Shown: positions 41,453 through 51,624 of the stretch, piece after piece | Numbering within the stretch: position 1 is the first letter of the stretch | How the letters are laid out: every line of letters starts with the position of its first letter | Origin: Psychrobacter sp. I-STPA6b | GTDB taxonomy: Bacteria; Pseudomonadota; Gammaproteobacteria; Pseudomonadales; Moraxellaceae | Length of the DNA: 64,000 bases | NCBI RefSeq assembly: GCF_020662265.1 | Contig: NZ_VEWM01000057.1 | Span: 62,001 to 126,000 of the forward strand | Direction: 5' to 3' | The notes under the pieces: model-generated | What the model was told of the DNA's origin: nothing | The model's database searches: none | Seen by the model: only the letters and a program-made list of their open reading frames with translations | Translations under genes and position numbers: made by a program

Positions 41453-42682
41453 TCACTGACCATCATTTTTCGTACCATCATGATCATCTTCTTGTACAGA
41501 CATTCCCAATCTAACAGCCCGACGATTCATCATCTGTCTTGCCAGCACCTGCATATCTTCCACCCTATCAATTTCATCTACAATCTCTAAACCTAGCAAA
41601 GTTTCCAACACATCTTCTAGTGTAACTAATCCTTTAACTTCACCATACTCACCAACAGTAATGGCAATATGAATACGGTTTTTTAACATTAAATCCAGTA
41701 AATCAAACAGTTTCATCTTTGAGAATACAAAACTAACTTCACGTTGATAACTAGATAATGGCTGGTTCATTTCTTGATTGGCTTTTGCAAGTAGTAGATC
41801 AGACTTCAGTACAAAGCCAGTGATATTGTCCAAATCTTCATCATAAATAGGTAATCGTGAAAATGAAAGTTTTGGACGGTTTGCCATCAACTCCCCCACT
41901 GTCATATTTTCTTCAAAAGCTAAAATAACAGAACGTGGGGTCATAATATCTTCTACCTTTATGGCACCAAATGCCAATAAGTTACGAATGATACGTGACT
42001 CAAGTGGGTCAATATGTCCTGACTCTTCTCCAACACTTGCCAATGCAGCAAATTCATTGCGACTAAAAGAGTGCAACTCTTTACCACGTGTCAATAACTT
42101 AGTAATCTTTTCAGACATCCAAATTAAAGGGAATAGTAAGAAAATAATACCTTTAACAAAATATGCAACTGGTCCTGATAACTGCCTCCAATACGCTGTC
42201 CCAAGTGTTTTTGGGATAATCTCAGTTCCAATCAGAATAATAAGAGTCATTACAGCAGAGAATACACCAAACCAAGTACTACCAAACACGATGGTTGCCT
42301 GTGCACCAGAGCCTAATGAGCCAATTGTATGTGCAACAGTATTGAGTGTTAGAATAGCAGCAATGGATTGGTCAATATTATCCACTTTAACCTTTTGTAA
42401 AAGCTCAGCTTTTTTAGGTTCTTTTTCTTGAATAGAGGCGATAAACGAGGGTGTCATAGATAAGATAGTTGCTTCAGAGACAGAGCAGATAAATGACACA
42501 ACTACGGATAGTAAAACAAATAATATCAGCAAGGTCACATGTACGCCATAAGCCGATGTTTGTACCGCACCAACACTAGAAGCAGCTGCTAGACATAAAC
42601 TGGGTACAACAACAAGTAACAATGGTACTAAATAACGTGCTGATTTTATCTGTATCAACGGTTGCAATCTCTTAGGAATCAA
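41453..42682 (-). CDS. CNNM/CorC-family transporter (DUF21 plus CBS pair)
   Basis: 409 residues. An N-terminal transmembrane DUF21 domain (LLILFVLLSVVVSFICSVSE; ATILSMTPSFIA; GTEIIPKTLGTAYW) is followed by two CBS domains (DIMTPRSVILAFEENMTVGE; KGLVTLEDVLETLLGLEIVD). The C-terminal CorC_HlyC domain seems to be missing or short. The family is linked to magnesium and cobalt efflux. Confidence 0.85.
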   Translation of the reverse strand: MIPKRLQPLIQIKSARYLVPLLLVVVPSLCLAAASSVGAVQTSAYGVHVTLLILFVLLSVVVSFICSVSEATILSMTPSFIASIQEKEPKKAELLQKVKVDNIDQSIAAILTLNTVAHTIGSLGSGAQATIVFGSTWFGVFSAVMTLIILIGTEIIPKTLGTAYWRQLSGPVAYFVKGIIFLLFPLIWMSEKITKLLTRGKELHSFSRNEFAALASVGEESGHIDPLESRIIRNLLAFGAIKVEDIMTPRSVILAFEENMTVGELMANRPKLSFSRLPIYDEDLDNITGFVLKSDLLLAKANQEMNQPLSSYQREVSFVFSKMKLFDLLDLMLKNRIHIAITVGEYGEVKGLVTLEDVLETLLGLEIVDEIDRVEDMQVLARQMMNRRAVRLGMSVQEDDHDGTKNDGQ

Positions 42683-43149
42683 AGCTATAAACCTTAGTAA
42701 TGAATATATTATATTTTTGGCAAAATAGGTAAGTAATATACAAAGTCAAACACCACCTAATATAAAGCTAGATTAACAGTTCTTTGTTAAAATTTATATA
42801 GATAATGAATATATTCAATATATTTTAGTATAAACCCATCACCTTCCATGAGATTATCTATCTCTACTTAATCTCTCTAGACTTCCTATCAAGCTCAAAC
42901 TTATCTGATTTACAGTAAGGGTAGAAACAAATCTTTGTTAGTTAGAATGTTTAACATACCCTACTATCAATCAAACAATGAGAGTATGATATACCAAAGT
43001 ATCATCGCAATAAACAATTGCGTCTAGATATTGCTGTTAAATTCATACAGTCTAGTCAAGATTTTACCGCTCTGATACAAGTAGCGGTTATCATTACGCC
43101 ATTTTTTTGGTACTATGCCACTTATTTTTTCATAGTAAGGATTTATTAT
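42683..43149. other. Divergent promoter region upstream of yajC
   Basis: 467 bp, AT-rich. The reading frame upstream of yajC (from 43018) is not supported. No tgt or queA gene is present, unlike the classic tgt-yajC-secDF order. Confidence 0.5.
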
Positions 43150-43482
43150 ATGGGTTTATTCATTCAAGCAGCACACGCAGCGCCAGAAGCAGCAAGTACA
43201 ACTTCAATTATCGGACAATTATTACTACCCATTGCTTTTTTTGCTATTTTCTATTTTTTGGTCATCCGACCTCAGCAAAAACGTAGTAAAGAACACCGCA
43301 ATATGGTGAACTCACTAAGCGAAGGGGATGAAGTTATCTTTGCTGGTGGTTTAATGGGTTGTATCAAAAAACTAGATGGTGATTATGCTGTGGTTCGCTT
43401 GAACGATCGTACTGAGGTGATGGTACAACGTGCATCTGTTATTTCAGTCTTACCTGTTGGCACTATGGATGGGTTAAAGTAG
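43150..43482 (+). CDS. yajC: Sec translocon accessory subunit YajC
   Basis: 110 residues from ATG 43150 with GTAAGG upstream; the frame back to 43018 is spurious. One transmembrane segment (LLLPIAFFAIFYFLVIRP) is followed by QQKRSKEHRNMVNSLSEGDE and the strand-rich part VIFAGGLMGCIKKLDGDYAV. YajC forms a complex with SecD and SecF, encoded next. Confidence 0.95.
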   Translation: MGLFIQAAHAAPEAASTTSIIGQLLLPIAFFAIFYFLVIRPQQKRSKEHRNMVNSLSEGDEVIFAGGLMGCIKKLDGDYAVVRLNDRTEVMVQRASVISVLPVGTMDGLK

Positions 43483-43694
43483 CCTTTTAAATACTTAAAG
43501 ATATACATAAATACATACACGGCTATTGTGACTGCATCTTTGTATCCTATCCAATAGCCATCTTTTAATTTTGCAGTTATTATTATGGCTGGCTTGACTT
43601 TCTATTTACAATTATAGTTTATATTTAGATAATTTAAACCTAAAAGCTAAGTATAAGACTGTCAAACCAACATTATTTATATGAAGAAGTGATT

Positions 43695-45572
43695 ATGCAC
43701 TATCCTGCTTGGAAATATTTTTTAATCCTCGTTGTCTTAACCATATCAGGATTATACGCCCTTCCCAACCTTTACCCTGATGAACCTGCTGTCCAGATTA
43801 CTAGCTCTTCAGCGGGAACTCAGCTAACACAAGGTATCCTCGAACAATCAGAGTCTTTATTAGATGAAGCAGGTATTGCTTATCATGATGGTGACTTTGA
43901 AGGTAACAGCGCGCTACTACGCTTTGATACTCCTGATGAACAGCTACAGGCACAAGACGTCTTGAGGCAGCAACTTGGAGAAAATTATGTTGTGGCGTTA
44001 AACCTTGCGCAAACAACACCTGAATGGCTACGTTCTATTGGTGCAAAACCAGCAAAACTGGGGCTGGACTTACGTGGTGGTGTTCGCTTTGTTTTAGAAG
44101 TTGATGTAGACAAAGCATTAGAGCAACGTCTCAAAAATGTCAGCCGTGAAGTTCGACAAGAATTACGTCGCGAAAAAGTACCTGTTACTAGCATGAAGCT
44201 TTTAACCGATGGCATGTCGTTACATTTTAGTGATACTGACATCCGTGATAAAGCGCAACGCATTATCCAATCTAGTAATGGCACGCAGTTTAATTTACAA
44301 GCAGGAATAGACGACCAAGGACCTGAGCTAACTATAACCTATAATGAAGCAACTATTACAGAAATTACTCAGTATGCTGTTGGACAAAACTTAACAACTC
44401 TGCGTAATCGTATTAGTGAGCTTGGTGTATCTGAAGCTCTGGTACAGTCTCAAGGCTCAAATCGTATTGTTGTTGAGCTACCAGGTGTCCAAGATACCGC
44501 TGAAGCAAAACGTGTCTTAGGGCGTACAGCAAACCTAGAATTCCGTTTAGTCGCTGATGAAAATAGTACTTATAATGGCGGTATTCCACCAGCAGGTACA
44601 GAGGCCTTCCCATTTGGCAGCCTTGATGGTCCTCCAACACTGTTACAACGTCAAGCCATTGTTACCGGTGATAAAGTCCAAAATGCCCAAACTGGGCTAG
44701 ATGAAAGTGGTCGCCCAGAAGTAAATATCACACTTGATACTGCTGGCGGTAAGCTGATGCAAAATGCCACAAAAACTTCTGTTGGTAAACAAATGGCTGT
44801 ATTATTTATTGAAAATAAACAGCGTGTTAGCTATAGCAAAGACCCTGAAACCGGTGAGACAATTGAAACTCGTACACCCTATGCTGATATTAAAATCATC
44901 AATCAGGCAAATATTCAAGCTGTCCTTGGCTCATCATTCCGTATCACAGGCTTAGACAGTAATGCTGAGGCTGCTGAGCTTGCCTTGCTACTACGCTCTG
45001 GTGCATTGGCTGCACCAATGTACTTTGTCGAAGAGCGCACCATTGGTCCATCTTTGGGTAAAGAGAATATTGAAAAAGGCTTGTATTCAACACAGGTTGG
45101 TTATTTCTTAGTCTTCCTATTTATGATTGTCTTTTACCGTGTCTTTGGGTTAATTGCCAATGTTGCCTTAGCATTTAACCTGATGATTATTGTTGCTGTT
45201 TTATCTATTTTAGGTGCAGCACTTACACTACCGGGTATCGCTGGTATTGTCTTAACCATTGGTATGGCAGTTGATGCAAACGTACTTATCTTTGAACGTA
45301 TTCGAGAAGAGCTACAAGAGGGTGCAAGACCAAAGTCTGCTATCGTTGCAGGTTTCGACCGAGCTTTTAGTAGTATTTTTGATGGAAACATCACCACACT
45401 GCTAGTCGCCATTATCTTATTCTCTATTGGCTCAGGACCTATCAAAGGCTTTGCTATTACATTAGCTATCGGTATTTTAAGCTCGCTATTCACCGCCATT
45501 ATTGTCACCCGTGCTTTAGTACAACTGACATATGGTAAACGTAAAAACATTAAAAAATTAAGCATTGGTTAG
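43695..45572 (+). CDS. secD: Protein translocase subunit SecD
   Basis: 625 residues from ATG 43695 (MHYPAWKYFLILVVL); a GTG two codons upstream is in frame. A large periplasmic domain (KLGLDLRGGVRFVLEVDVDK; LRNRISELGVSEALVQSQGS) is followed by six transmembrane segments, with GIVLTIGMAVDANVLIFERI carrying the family Asp. Uses the proton gradient to complete Sec export. 211 bp after yajC and 8 bp before secF. Confidence 0.95.
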   Translation: MHYPAWKYFLILVVLTISGLYALPNLYPDEPAVQITSSSAGTQLTQGILEQSESLLDEAGIAYHDGDFEGNSALLRFDTPDEQLQAQDVLRQQLGENYVVALNLAQTTPEWLRSIGAKPAKLGLDLRGGVRFVLEVDVDKALEQRLKNVSREVRQELRREKVPVTSMKLLTDGMSLHFSDTDIRDKAQRIIQSSNGTQFNLQAGIDDQGPELTITYNEATITEITQYAVGQNLTTLRNRISELGVSEALVQSQGSNRIVVELPGVQDTAEAKRVLGRTANLEFRLVADENSTYNGGIPPAGTEAFPFGSLDGPPTLLQRQAIVTGDKVQNAQTGLDESGRPEVNITLDTAGGKLMQNATKTSVGKQMAVLFIENKQRVSYSKDPETGETIETRTPYADIKIINQANIQAVLGSSFRITGLDSNAEAAELALLLRSGALAAPMYFVEERTIGPSLGKENIEKGLYSTQVGYFLVFLFMIVFYRVFGLIANVALAFNLMIIVAVLSILGAALTLPGIAGIVLTIGMAVDANVLIFERIREELQEGARPKSAIVAGFDRAFSSIFDGNITTLLVAIILFSIGSGPIKGFAITLAIGILSSLFTAIIVTRALVQLTYGKRKNIKKLSIG

Positions 45573-45580
45573 GAGGCGAC

Positions 45581-46747
45581 ATGACAGATTCGCAAAACAA
45601 TTCAGGTGATAATCTGCCTGCATCTGAGCAACAGCCCGCCTCCGAACGTCGCCGTAGAAAGCCTCGTCGTGATGGTAAAGGTAGCAACTCAGCACGAGCA
45701 ATGAAAAAAACAGCATCACAAGCTGAAGTAGCAACAACAGAATCATTTGTTGAAGATGAAGCTGCATTGGCTGAAGGTGGTGTAAAAGCTGTTGGGAATA
45801 AGCGTATTATTCCTTTTATGAAAATTGAAAAGCCGATGGCAATTTTTTCAGCTTTGATTGTTATCATCAGCATTGTAGCAATTATTATCAAAGGTTTAAA
45901 TCTTGGTTTAGACTTTACTGGTGGTGTTTCTGCTGATGTCACCTATGCTCAGCCTGTTCAGCAAGCTGAAGTAGTCCAAGCACTTGAGAGCAATGGCTTT
46001 GCTGATCCAGTGGTACAGTATCTTGGTAATACTAGAGAGATGCTGATACGCCTACCTCCACAATCTGATAATGTTGATGGGTTAAATACTAAGCTTAATG
46101 AAGCGTTAGATCTGGTAGATAATGATGCTACCATTAGTAATGTTAATATCATTGGTAGTCAGGTTGGTAGTGAAGTTTACTTAAACTCTTTAATTGCGAT
46201 TGCAACTGCTTTAGGCTGTATGTTGCTGTATGTTGCTGTACGCTTCCAATTCAAGCTAGCTATTGGTGCATTATTAGCACTCTTTCATGATGCGATTGTT
46301 ACCATTGGTGTTTTTGCCCTCTTTGGCTTCCCATTTGACTTAACTGTTTTAGCGGCTATTTTAGCACTGATTGGTTATTCATTAAATGATACCATTGTTG
46401 TTTATGACCGTATTCGTGAAAACTTCCGCCGAGTTCGTGGAGCATCACCACGACAAATTATTGATTTATCGTTAACTGAAACATTACGTCGTACCATTAT
46501 GACAGTTACCACTGTACTATTGGTTGTCTTAGCAATGATGTTCTTAGGTGGTGATGGATTATATTGGTTCTCAGTGGCTCTATTTATTGGCTTGATAGCA
46601 GGTACTTATTCTTCAATTTACATCTCAAGCTCTATTCCTTTATCTATGGGATTATCGCGTGATGACTTTATTGTCAAAGTTAAGCCTGAGTTTGAAGAAG
46701 AAGTCGTTACCTTTAATGACCCTAAAGCCTTCAATAATGAGTCATAG
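45581..46747 (+). CDS. secF: Protein translocase subunit SecF
   Basis: 388 residues; ribosome site TTAGGAGG before ATG 45581. Contains LDFTGGVSADVTY and ALIGYSLNDTIVVYDRIREN. About 80 extra residues precede the first transmembrane segment (ASERRRRKPRRDGKGSN, then an acidic stretch), so it is longer than the usual ~310-320 residues. The frame is continuous and the site supports the upstream start. Confidence 0.95.
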   Translation: MTDSQNNSGDNLPASEQQPASERRRRKPRRDGKGSNSARAMKKTASQAEVATTESFVEDEAALAEGGVKAVGNKRIIPFMKIEKPMAIFSALIVIISIVAIIIKGLNLGLDFTGGVSADVTYAQPVQQAEVVQALESNGFADPVVQYLGNTREMLIRLPPQSDNVDGLNTKLNEALDLVDNDATISNVNIIGSQVGSEVYLNSLIAIATALGCMLLYVAVRFQFKLAIGALLALFHDAIVTIGVFALFGFPFDLTVLAAILALIGYSLNDTIVVYDRIRENFRRVRGASPRQIIDLSLTETLRRTIMTVTTVLLVVLAMMFLGGDGLYWFSVALFIGLIAGTYSSIYISSSIPLSMGLSRDDFIVKVKPEFEEEVVTFNDPKAFNNES

Positions 46748-46768
46748 TCAAACTTATCGGGCTCTATA

Positions 46769-46793
46769 AAGCACCGCTTGCGGTGCTTTTTTT
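46769..46793 (+). terminator. Rho-independent terminator of yajC-secD-secF
   Basis: aagcaccg-cttg-cggtgctt followed by a T run, 22 bp after the secF stop. Confidence 0.9.
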
Positions 46794-46883
46794 ATGTCTG
46801 CTTTGATATCTTAAATGCCAGTGTCAGTATAAATATCACTATCACTGTTATTTACTTTTAGTCTTGATTTTTGGTCTTAATTT

Positions 46884-48281
46884 ATGGATAACGTAAACAA
46901 TTCTAGCCACCAAACCAATCCACACTTAGATTTAAGCTATCCTCGTATTATCAAGTTGGCTGTTCCTGTTTTATTAGCCAATCTTGCCATGCCCATACAA
47001 AGCGCCATTGATGTTGCAGTTGTGGGGCATTTTGAACAGGCAAGCAGCTTAGCTGGGCTTGGGCTGGCAACACAGCTACTAGCCTTAATTTTAGTCAGCC
47101 TTAACTTCTTACAATATTCTGCATCAGGACTGTCTGCTCAAGCTATGGGTGAAGCCATATCCTGCCAGCAAAAAAACAAAAAGTTATTGCAAATTCTACA
47201 ACGCAGTTTGGTTTTGGCACTGGGATTAGGTACTGTGATTTTTATCTGTCAATCACCCTTAATCAGTTTTGGTTTATCATTACTTGGCGCAGTGGATGCA
47301 AACAAGGTAGCTGCGAGTACCTATCTACACACTCGCCTATTAGGTGTCATCTTTGAGCTTATGAATTTTGCATTTTTAGGCTGGTTTGCAGGACAAGGTA
47401 AAACCAAATATATGCTATATCAACAGTCAGCCATTGCCTTACTAAATATTTTTATAACACTTGCACTGGTTTATATTTTTAATATGGGTATGGTGGGTGT
47501 GGCATTAGGCACAGTATTAGCCTATACCTGTGGCATTATTTTTGGCTCTTTATTGGTTGCTCGGCATCTAAATATCAAATGGTACAGCATTTTGCAATTA
47601 GGTACAGAGACATTACAACGTCAAAAAATGCTTAGGCTATTTTCTTTGAATAAAGATATTTTTATCCGAACAATGGTACTCACACTCAGCTTTACATGGA
47701 TTACTCGCCTATCTGCCCTACAAGGAGATGTTGTCTTAGCTACCAATGCAGTGCTATTACAAGTACTGACTATCTCCGCCTTTGCATTAGATGGTGTTGC
47801 TGTTGCTGCAGAGAGTCTTTCTGGACAGTCAGCGGGTAAAAATCAACTGTCATTATTACAAACAACCATTCAGCGCACAGGGATTGTGATTTTTATTTTA
47901 GCTGCCTTGTTATCTATACTTTGGTACATCTTAATTCCATTATTTCTATCAGTTATGACCAGTCTACCAAGTGTACATCAGCTTGCAACAGACTATCATC
48001 TGATGGCAGCATTATTACCTTTGGTAGGTGCAGGGGCATACTGGCTTGATGGCGTATTATTTGGACTCACAGCAGGCGCAACCATACGCCGTATTGCACT
48101 GGGTGTCGCTATGTTATTCTTTCCTGTCAGTTGGGGCTTATATCATTATTACCAACCTTTAGGCGAGGCAATGTGGGCAATTTGGCTGAGTATTTACTGG
48201 TTACTCATTGCTAGATTTATTTTATTATCCATTGTATTATGGCAAAAAAGTGGACAATTGTTACATAATGTACATCACTAA
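46884..48281 (+). CDS. MATE-family efflux transporter (DinF-like)
   Basis: 465 residues with 12 hydrophobic segments. Family motifs: LAVPVLLANLAMPIQSAIDV, VVGHFEQASSLAGLGLATQL, NFAFLGWFAGQGKTKYMLY and FALDGVAVAAESLSGQSAG. The DinF branch of MATE drug/sodium antiporters fits best. Separated from secF by a terminator. Confidence 0.85.
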   Translation: MDNVNNSSHQTNPHLDLSYPRIIKLAVPVLLANLAMPIQSAIDVAVVGHFEQASSLAGLGLATQLLALILVSLNFLQYSASGLSAQAMGEAISCQQKNKKLLQILQRSLVLALGLGTVIFICQSPLISFGLSLLGAVDANKVAASTYLHTRLLGVIFELMNFAFLGWFAGQGKTKYMLYQQSAIALLNIFITLALVYIFNMGMVGVALGTVLAYTCGIIFGSLLVARHLNIKWYSILQLGTETLQRQKMLRLFSLNKDIFIRTMVLTLSFTWITRLSALQGDVVLATNAVLLQVLTISAFALDGVAVAAESLSGQSAGKNQLSLLQTTIQRTGIVIFILAALLSILWYILIPLFLSVMTSLPSVHQLATDYHLMAALLPLVGAGAYWLDGVLFGLTAGATIRRIALGVAMLFFPVSWGLYHYYQPLGEAMWAIWLSIYWLLIARFILLSIVLWQKSGQLLHNVHH

Positions 48282-48305
48282 TAAATATTATCTCAGGAAA
48301 ATATA

Positions 48306-49019
48306 ATGACAATCTCCCACTCCATCACTTCAGACTCTACCCACCAATGGCGTAAAGGACTGCAACTGAGTCTGCCTGTGGCAATGGGTTATATTCCTGC
48401 GGGCATCGCTTTTGGTGTATTGGCACAAGTTGCTGGCTTGCCAGTGTGGGCTTGTCTTTTTATGAGCATACTCTTATATGCTGGTGCAGCACAGTATGCC
48501 TGCCTCCCCATGTTATCGGCTGGCTTACCCATTCTCAATATCACAACCAATATTGGTGCTATTAATATGCGCCATATTTTTTATGCACTACCCCTGCTCT
48601 CATCTTTACCTACGTCAAAGTTGGCGCGCTTATATTGCCTATTTGCTTTGACAGATGAAACCTTTTCCGTAATGACCAGTTTAAGTGCAGAGCAAAGGCA
48701 GGCTGTGTTTGTACCTGTGAGCTTTTTTAATCAATGCTGGTGGGTCATCGCTACTTTAATTGGTGCTTTGATGGGTGGTGTGTTAAATGAATGGATTCCA
48801 CACCTAGACTTTGCGCTGGTCTGTTTATTTGCTGTATTGGCCTATGAACAGCTTAAAAATGTAAAGAGTGTATTACCTATTGTCATTGCTATCATCTCAT
48901 TACTGATTGCCATGCAACTGACAGCAGATTGGTTATTACTAACAGCCATTGTGATTTGTATTGTCTTTATTCTATTAAGTGGTTTATTCACAGTACCAAC
49001 AAAGCGAACTCAGGGATAA
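48306..49019 (+). CDS. azlC: Branched-chain amino acid exporter, large subunit AzlC
   Basis: 237 residues: GLQLSLPVAMGYIPAGIAFG, LLYAGAAQYACLPMLSAGLP, NIGAINMRHIFYALPLL and FALTDETFSVMT. Full length. Seven base pairs before azlD. Confidence 0.9.
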   Translation: MTISHSITSDSTHQWRKGLQLSLPVAMGYIPAGIAFGVLAQVAGLPVWACLFMSILLYAGAAQYACLPMLSAGLPILNITTNIGAINMRHIFYALPLLSSLPTSKLARLYCLFALTDETFSVMTSLSAEQRQAVFVPVSFFNQCWWVIATLIGALMGGVLNEWIPHLDFALVCLFAVLAYEQLKNVKSVLPIVIAIISLLIAMQLTADWLLLTAIVICIVFILLSGLFTVPTKRTQG

Positions 49020-49026
49020 TTAGCAA

Positions 49027-49383
49027 ATGTATACCATGACACCCACTTATTTAATCATCGCTATTTTAGCAATGGCAGGGATTACATTTACCATTCGTGC
49101 CATGCCAGCACTGCTTCCCAAAGCCTATTTAGACACACCTTGGTTGCATCGTCTCAATAGCAACTTACCTTTATGTGTTTTGGTTCTGCTAATACTAACC
49201 AGCCTGCACTACTCACCCAGTGACTTTCATTTTCAGATGAACGCAGATACTGCATTATTACTATCACAAATCATTGCTCTAATTGCTGTTTTATTCAGCT
49301 ATCATTTTTTTAAGCAACTGTTTATCAGTATGATTGTTGGCATTGCAATGTTAAATGGCTGTTTGTGGTTATTTGGCTATTGA
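49027..49383 (+). CDS. azlD: Branched-chain amino acid exporter, small subunit AzlD
   Basis: 118 residues with four hydrophobic segments: TYLIIAILAMAGITFTIRAM, PALLPKAYLDTPWLHRLNSN and LPLCVLVLLILTSLHYSP. It pairs with the AzlC subunit directly upstream. Confidence 0.9.
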   Translation: MYTMTPTYLIIAILAMAGITFTIRAMPALLPKAYLDTPWLHRLNSNLPLCVLVLLILTSLHYSPSDFHFQMNADTALLLSQIIALIAVLFSYHFFKQLFISMIVGIAMLNGCLWLFGY

Positions 49384-49439
49384 GAATTATTGTTGAAATT
49401 GTTGCATACTTTAATTTCTAATTTATTTTAGCAATTCAA

Positions 49440-50087
49440 TTATGCCAATACTGAGTTTAATCCCATATCTTGCAGACCTTTCCATTCATGCGCTTTAAAT
49501 GGAAAGCGCTCAGCCAATCGATACCATTGTGATTGACCAACAAACTGTAATGCAAGCAAATCAATATCCAGTGTTACTAATTTAATAGCAGATGACTGTA
49601 CATTCTGTGATTGCAGATATTCGTTATTGGCTAAGCCAGTGCGTTGACGTTGACACTGCAATTCTATCTGCTTAATTGTATGGATAAATTCTTTTAACGT
49701 TATGATTGAAGTTGGCTGTAAGCTAACACACTGATTGGTATAGTCTGGTTTTGGTTGTGATACAGTCGCTGTAAAATCAGGGTTTTTGAATAGTGGTGAA
49801 TATACAGTATGCCCCAATAGATATAATGCTTGTTGTGCATATGCCAGATGTTGGGTTGCTTGATGATTGCTTCCCAATGATAAAACCACTTCTGCAATGG
49901 GTACTTGATGGGGCAATAACTTTGCTAATGGCAGTTCACACAACGGCAAGAAACACTGAGGACGAGAGCCTATAAGCTCTACAATGGGTGAATACGATGT
50001 ATAATTTGACATGGCAAGATAATTAGGCCTTTCCAGACAACGTGAGGATAACAAAGATGCTGGCAAATATGGAGAATTAATAACCAT
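49440..50087 (-). CDS. HPPK-like (FolK-type) protein, atypical
   Basis: 215 residues. The second half follows the FolK layout: VVLSLGSNHQATQHLAYAQQ at the start, TNQCVSLQPTSIITLKEFIH in the middle, IELQCQRQRTG and KLVTLDIDLLAL at the end. The usual YGPR/HP-rich motif and parts of the catalytic loop are missing, and ~65 extra residues stand at the N-terminus. It follows folB by 6 bp, so a folate role is likely, but activity is not assured. The true start is uncertain. Confidence 0.65.
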   Translation of the reverse strand: MVINSPYLPASLLSSRCLERPNYLAMSNYTSYSPIVELIGSRPQCFLPLCELPLAKLLPHQVPIAEVVLSLGSNHQATQHLAYAQQALYLLGHTVYSPLFKNPDFTATVSQPKPDYTNQCVSLQPTSIITLKEFIHTIKQIELQCQRQRTGLANNEYLQSQNVQSSAIKLVTLDIDLLALQFVGQSQWYRLAERFPFKAHEWKGLQDMGLNSVLA

Positions 50088-50093
50088 ATTTGT

Positions 50094-50558
50094 CTAGCTC
50101 TCTATACTGCTGTTTCCAGCCATATGCTCATCACTATTATCTACACTATTCTCAGTGCCATTATGATTTCCAACTGCTTGCTCACGTCTACGTGTTATCT
50201 GCACACCCACAGATTTTGCTTCTGTAATGGCGGTTGGTTTGGCAATCTTAACTGTAACTTGGCTAATGGGATATTGTGTTAATAGCTTTTCTGCTATCAT
50301 CACTGCCAATCGCTCTAATAAGCCTGCTTGTTCTTGTTGACACCACAAAGTAACATCATCACAGACTGATTTATAACTCACTGTATCTGCAACATCATCA
50401 CTGTATGCAGCACGATTCATATCTACCGCCATCGTTAAATCAATAAACAAAGGCTGGGTAATATGCCTCTCCCACTCTAGCACACCAATGACAGTCTCTA
50501 CTTTTAATCCTTCAATAAAAACTGTATCAGCGACTGGCTGGCTTACGTGCTTGCTCAT
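50094..50558 (-). CDS. folB: Dihydroneopterin aldolase
   Basis: 154 residues: FIEGLKVETVIGVLEWERHI with catalytic Glu, QPLFIDLTMAVDMNRAAYSD, DTVSYKSVCDDVTLWC and GLLERLAVMIAEKLL with VTVKIAKPTAI. A basic or acidic tail follows the ~120-residue enzyme. Part of the folate pathway with the next gene. Confidence 0.9.
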   Translation of the reverse strand: MSKHVSQPVADTVFIEGLKVETVIGVLEWERHITQPLFIDLTMAVDMNRAAYSDDVADTVSYKSVCDDVTLWCQQEQAGLLERLAVMIAEKLLTQYPISQVTVKIAKPTAITEAKSVGVQITRRREQAVGNHNGTENSVDNSDEHMAGNSSIES

Positions 50559-50618
50559 AGAAAACTACCTTTTATTTATCCGTTGATGACATTAATCAAT
50601 AACAGCAGAACAGTCTGT

Positions 50619-51602
50619 CTAGCTCACTGCTTGAGAAGATGATTTTGTTAATTGTTTACTAGGGCGGTGTCGCCATAAATCAATGCTAAAAATTAGCAAA
50701 CCAATCCAAATTAGACCAAATACTAACAAACGCTGAGTATCAAAGGGCTCTTTATAATAAAACACCGCCAAACAAAAAATAAGGCTGGGTGTCATGTAAT
50801 TCATAAAACTTAAAATACTATATGCCACTTGTTTGGTCGATTGGTTAAACAACAATAAAGGAACCAATGTAATTGGTCCTGCCAACATTAACAACCATAT
50901 TTCAGAGCTAAACCAAAAACCAAGCTGGCTACTACTCACACCTGCCTGCCAAAACCACCAAATAAAAAATGGCACAAGCAAAATTGTCTCAATAAATAGT
51001 CCATCCAGCGCTTTTAATGGTGTACGCCGTTGCATGATGCCATAAATACTAAATGTACCTGCTATTACTAATGACACCCAAGGTAAACTACCCAGTAGAA
51101 TAATTTGAATCAACACTGAAATAATCGCTAAAGAAACAGCCAGCCACTGCATTGGGCGTAAACGCTCTTTTAGTAGTAACATAGACATTAAAATACCAAT
51201 TAATGGGCTAATAAAATAACCCAAACTGGCAGCCAAAATTTGGTCAGCACTCACTGCCCAAACATAGGTCAGCCAATTAGTTGCAATTAAAATCCCTGAA
51301 GCGAAAGTAACCACTAATATTGCAGGCTTTTCTCGTATTGTCTGTACCCACTCCCAACGCCGTGTCACAGCTAAGACCATCAAAATACAGATAAATGTCC
51401 ATACCACCCGATGCCCAATAATCTCAATCGGCTGATAAGCAGACAACTGCTTAAAATATAAAGGAAATGCACTCCAGATAGCAAACGCCATAAAGGCAGT
51501 CATAATGCCTTTACTGGTCGTCTGAATCACAGGCTTAGTAGATGTCTGCTGGGCAGCTTCCACCACAGGAATTTGTGGCTGAGTTGGGCGAGTAGATGGC
51601 AT
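50619..51602 (-). CDS. rarD: EamA-family transporter RarD
   Basis: 327 residues with about ten hydrophobic segments: KGIMTAFMAFAIWSAFPLYF, LSAYQPIEIIGHRVVWTF, ATNWLTYVWAVSADQILAAS and LGYFISPLIGILMSMLLLKE. These are RarD motifs. 22 bp downstream of tyrA-aroA, so probably in its operon. Confidence 0.9.
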   Translation of the reverse strand: MPSTRPTQPQIPVVEAAQQTSTKPVIQTTSKGIMTAFMAFAIWSAFPLYFKQLSAYQPIEIIGHRVVWTFICILMVLAVTRRWEWVQTIREKPAILVVTFASGILIATNWLTYVWAVSADQILAASLGYFISPLIGILMSMLLLKERLRPMQWLAVSLAIISVLIQIILLGSLPWVSLVIAGTFSIYGIMQRRTPLKALDGLFIETILLVPFFIWWFWQAGVSSSQLGFWFSSEIWLLMLAGPITLVPLLLFNQSTKQVAYSILSFMNYMTPSLIFCLAVFYYKEPFDTQRLLVFGLIWIGLLIFSIDLWRHRPSKQLTKSSSQAVS

Positions 51603-51624
51603 GTATATCGTTCTTATGCACTAA

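Noticed and set aside
41961..42431. 156-residue plus-strand frame opposite the CNNM/CorC gene
   Set aside because: Antisense shadow of a clear family member; composition shows no independent coding signal.
43018..43149. 44-residue N-terminal extension of YajC
   Set aside because: YajC length and the ribosome site fit ATG 43150; the extension contains no recognisable sequence.
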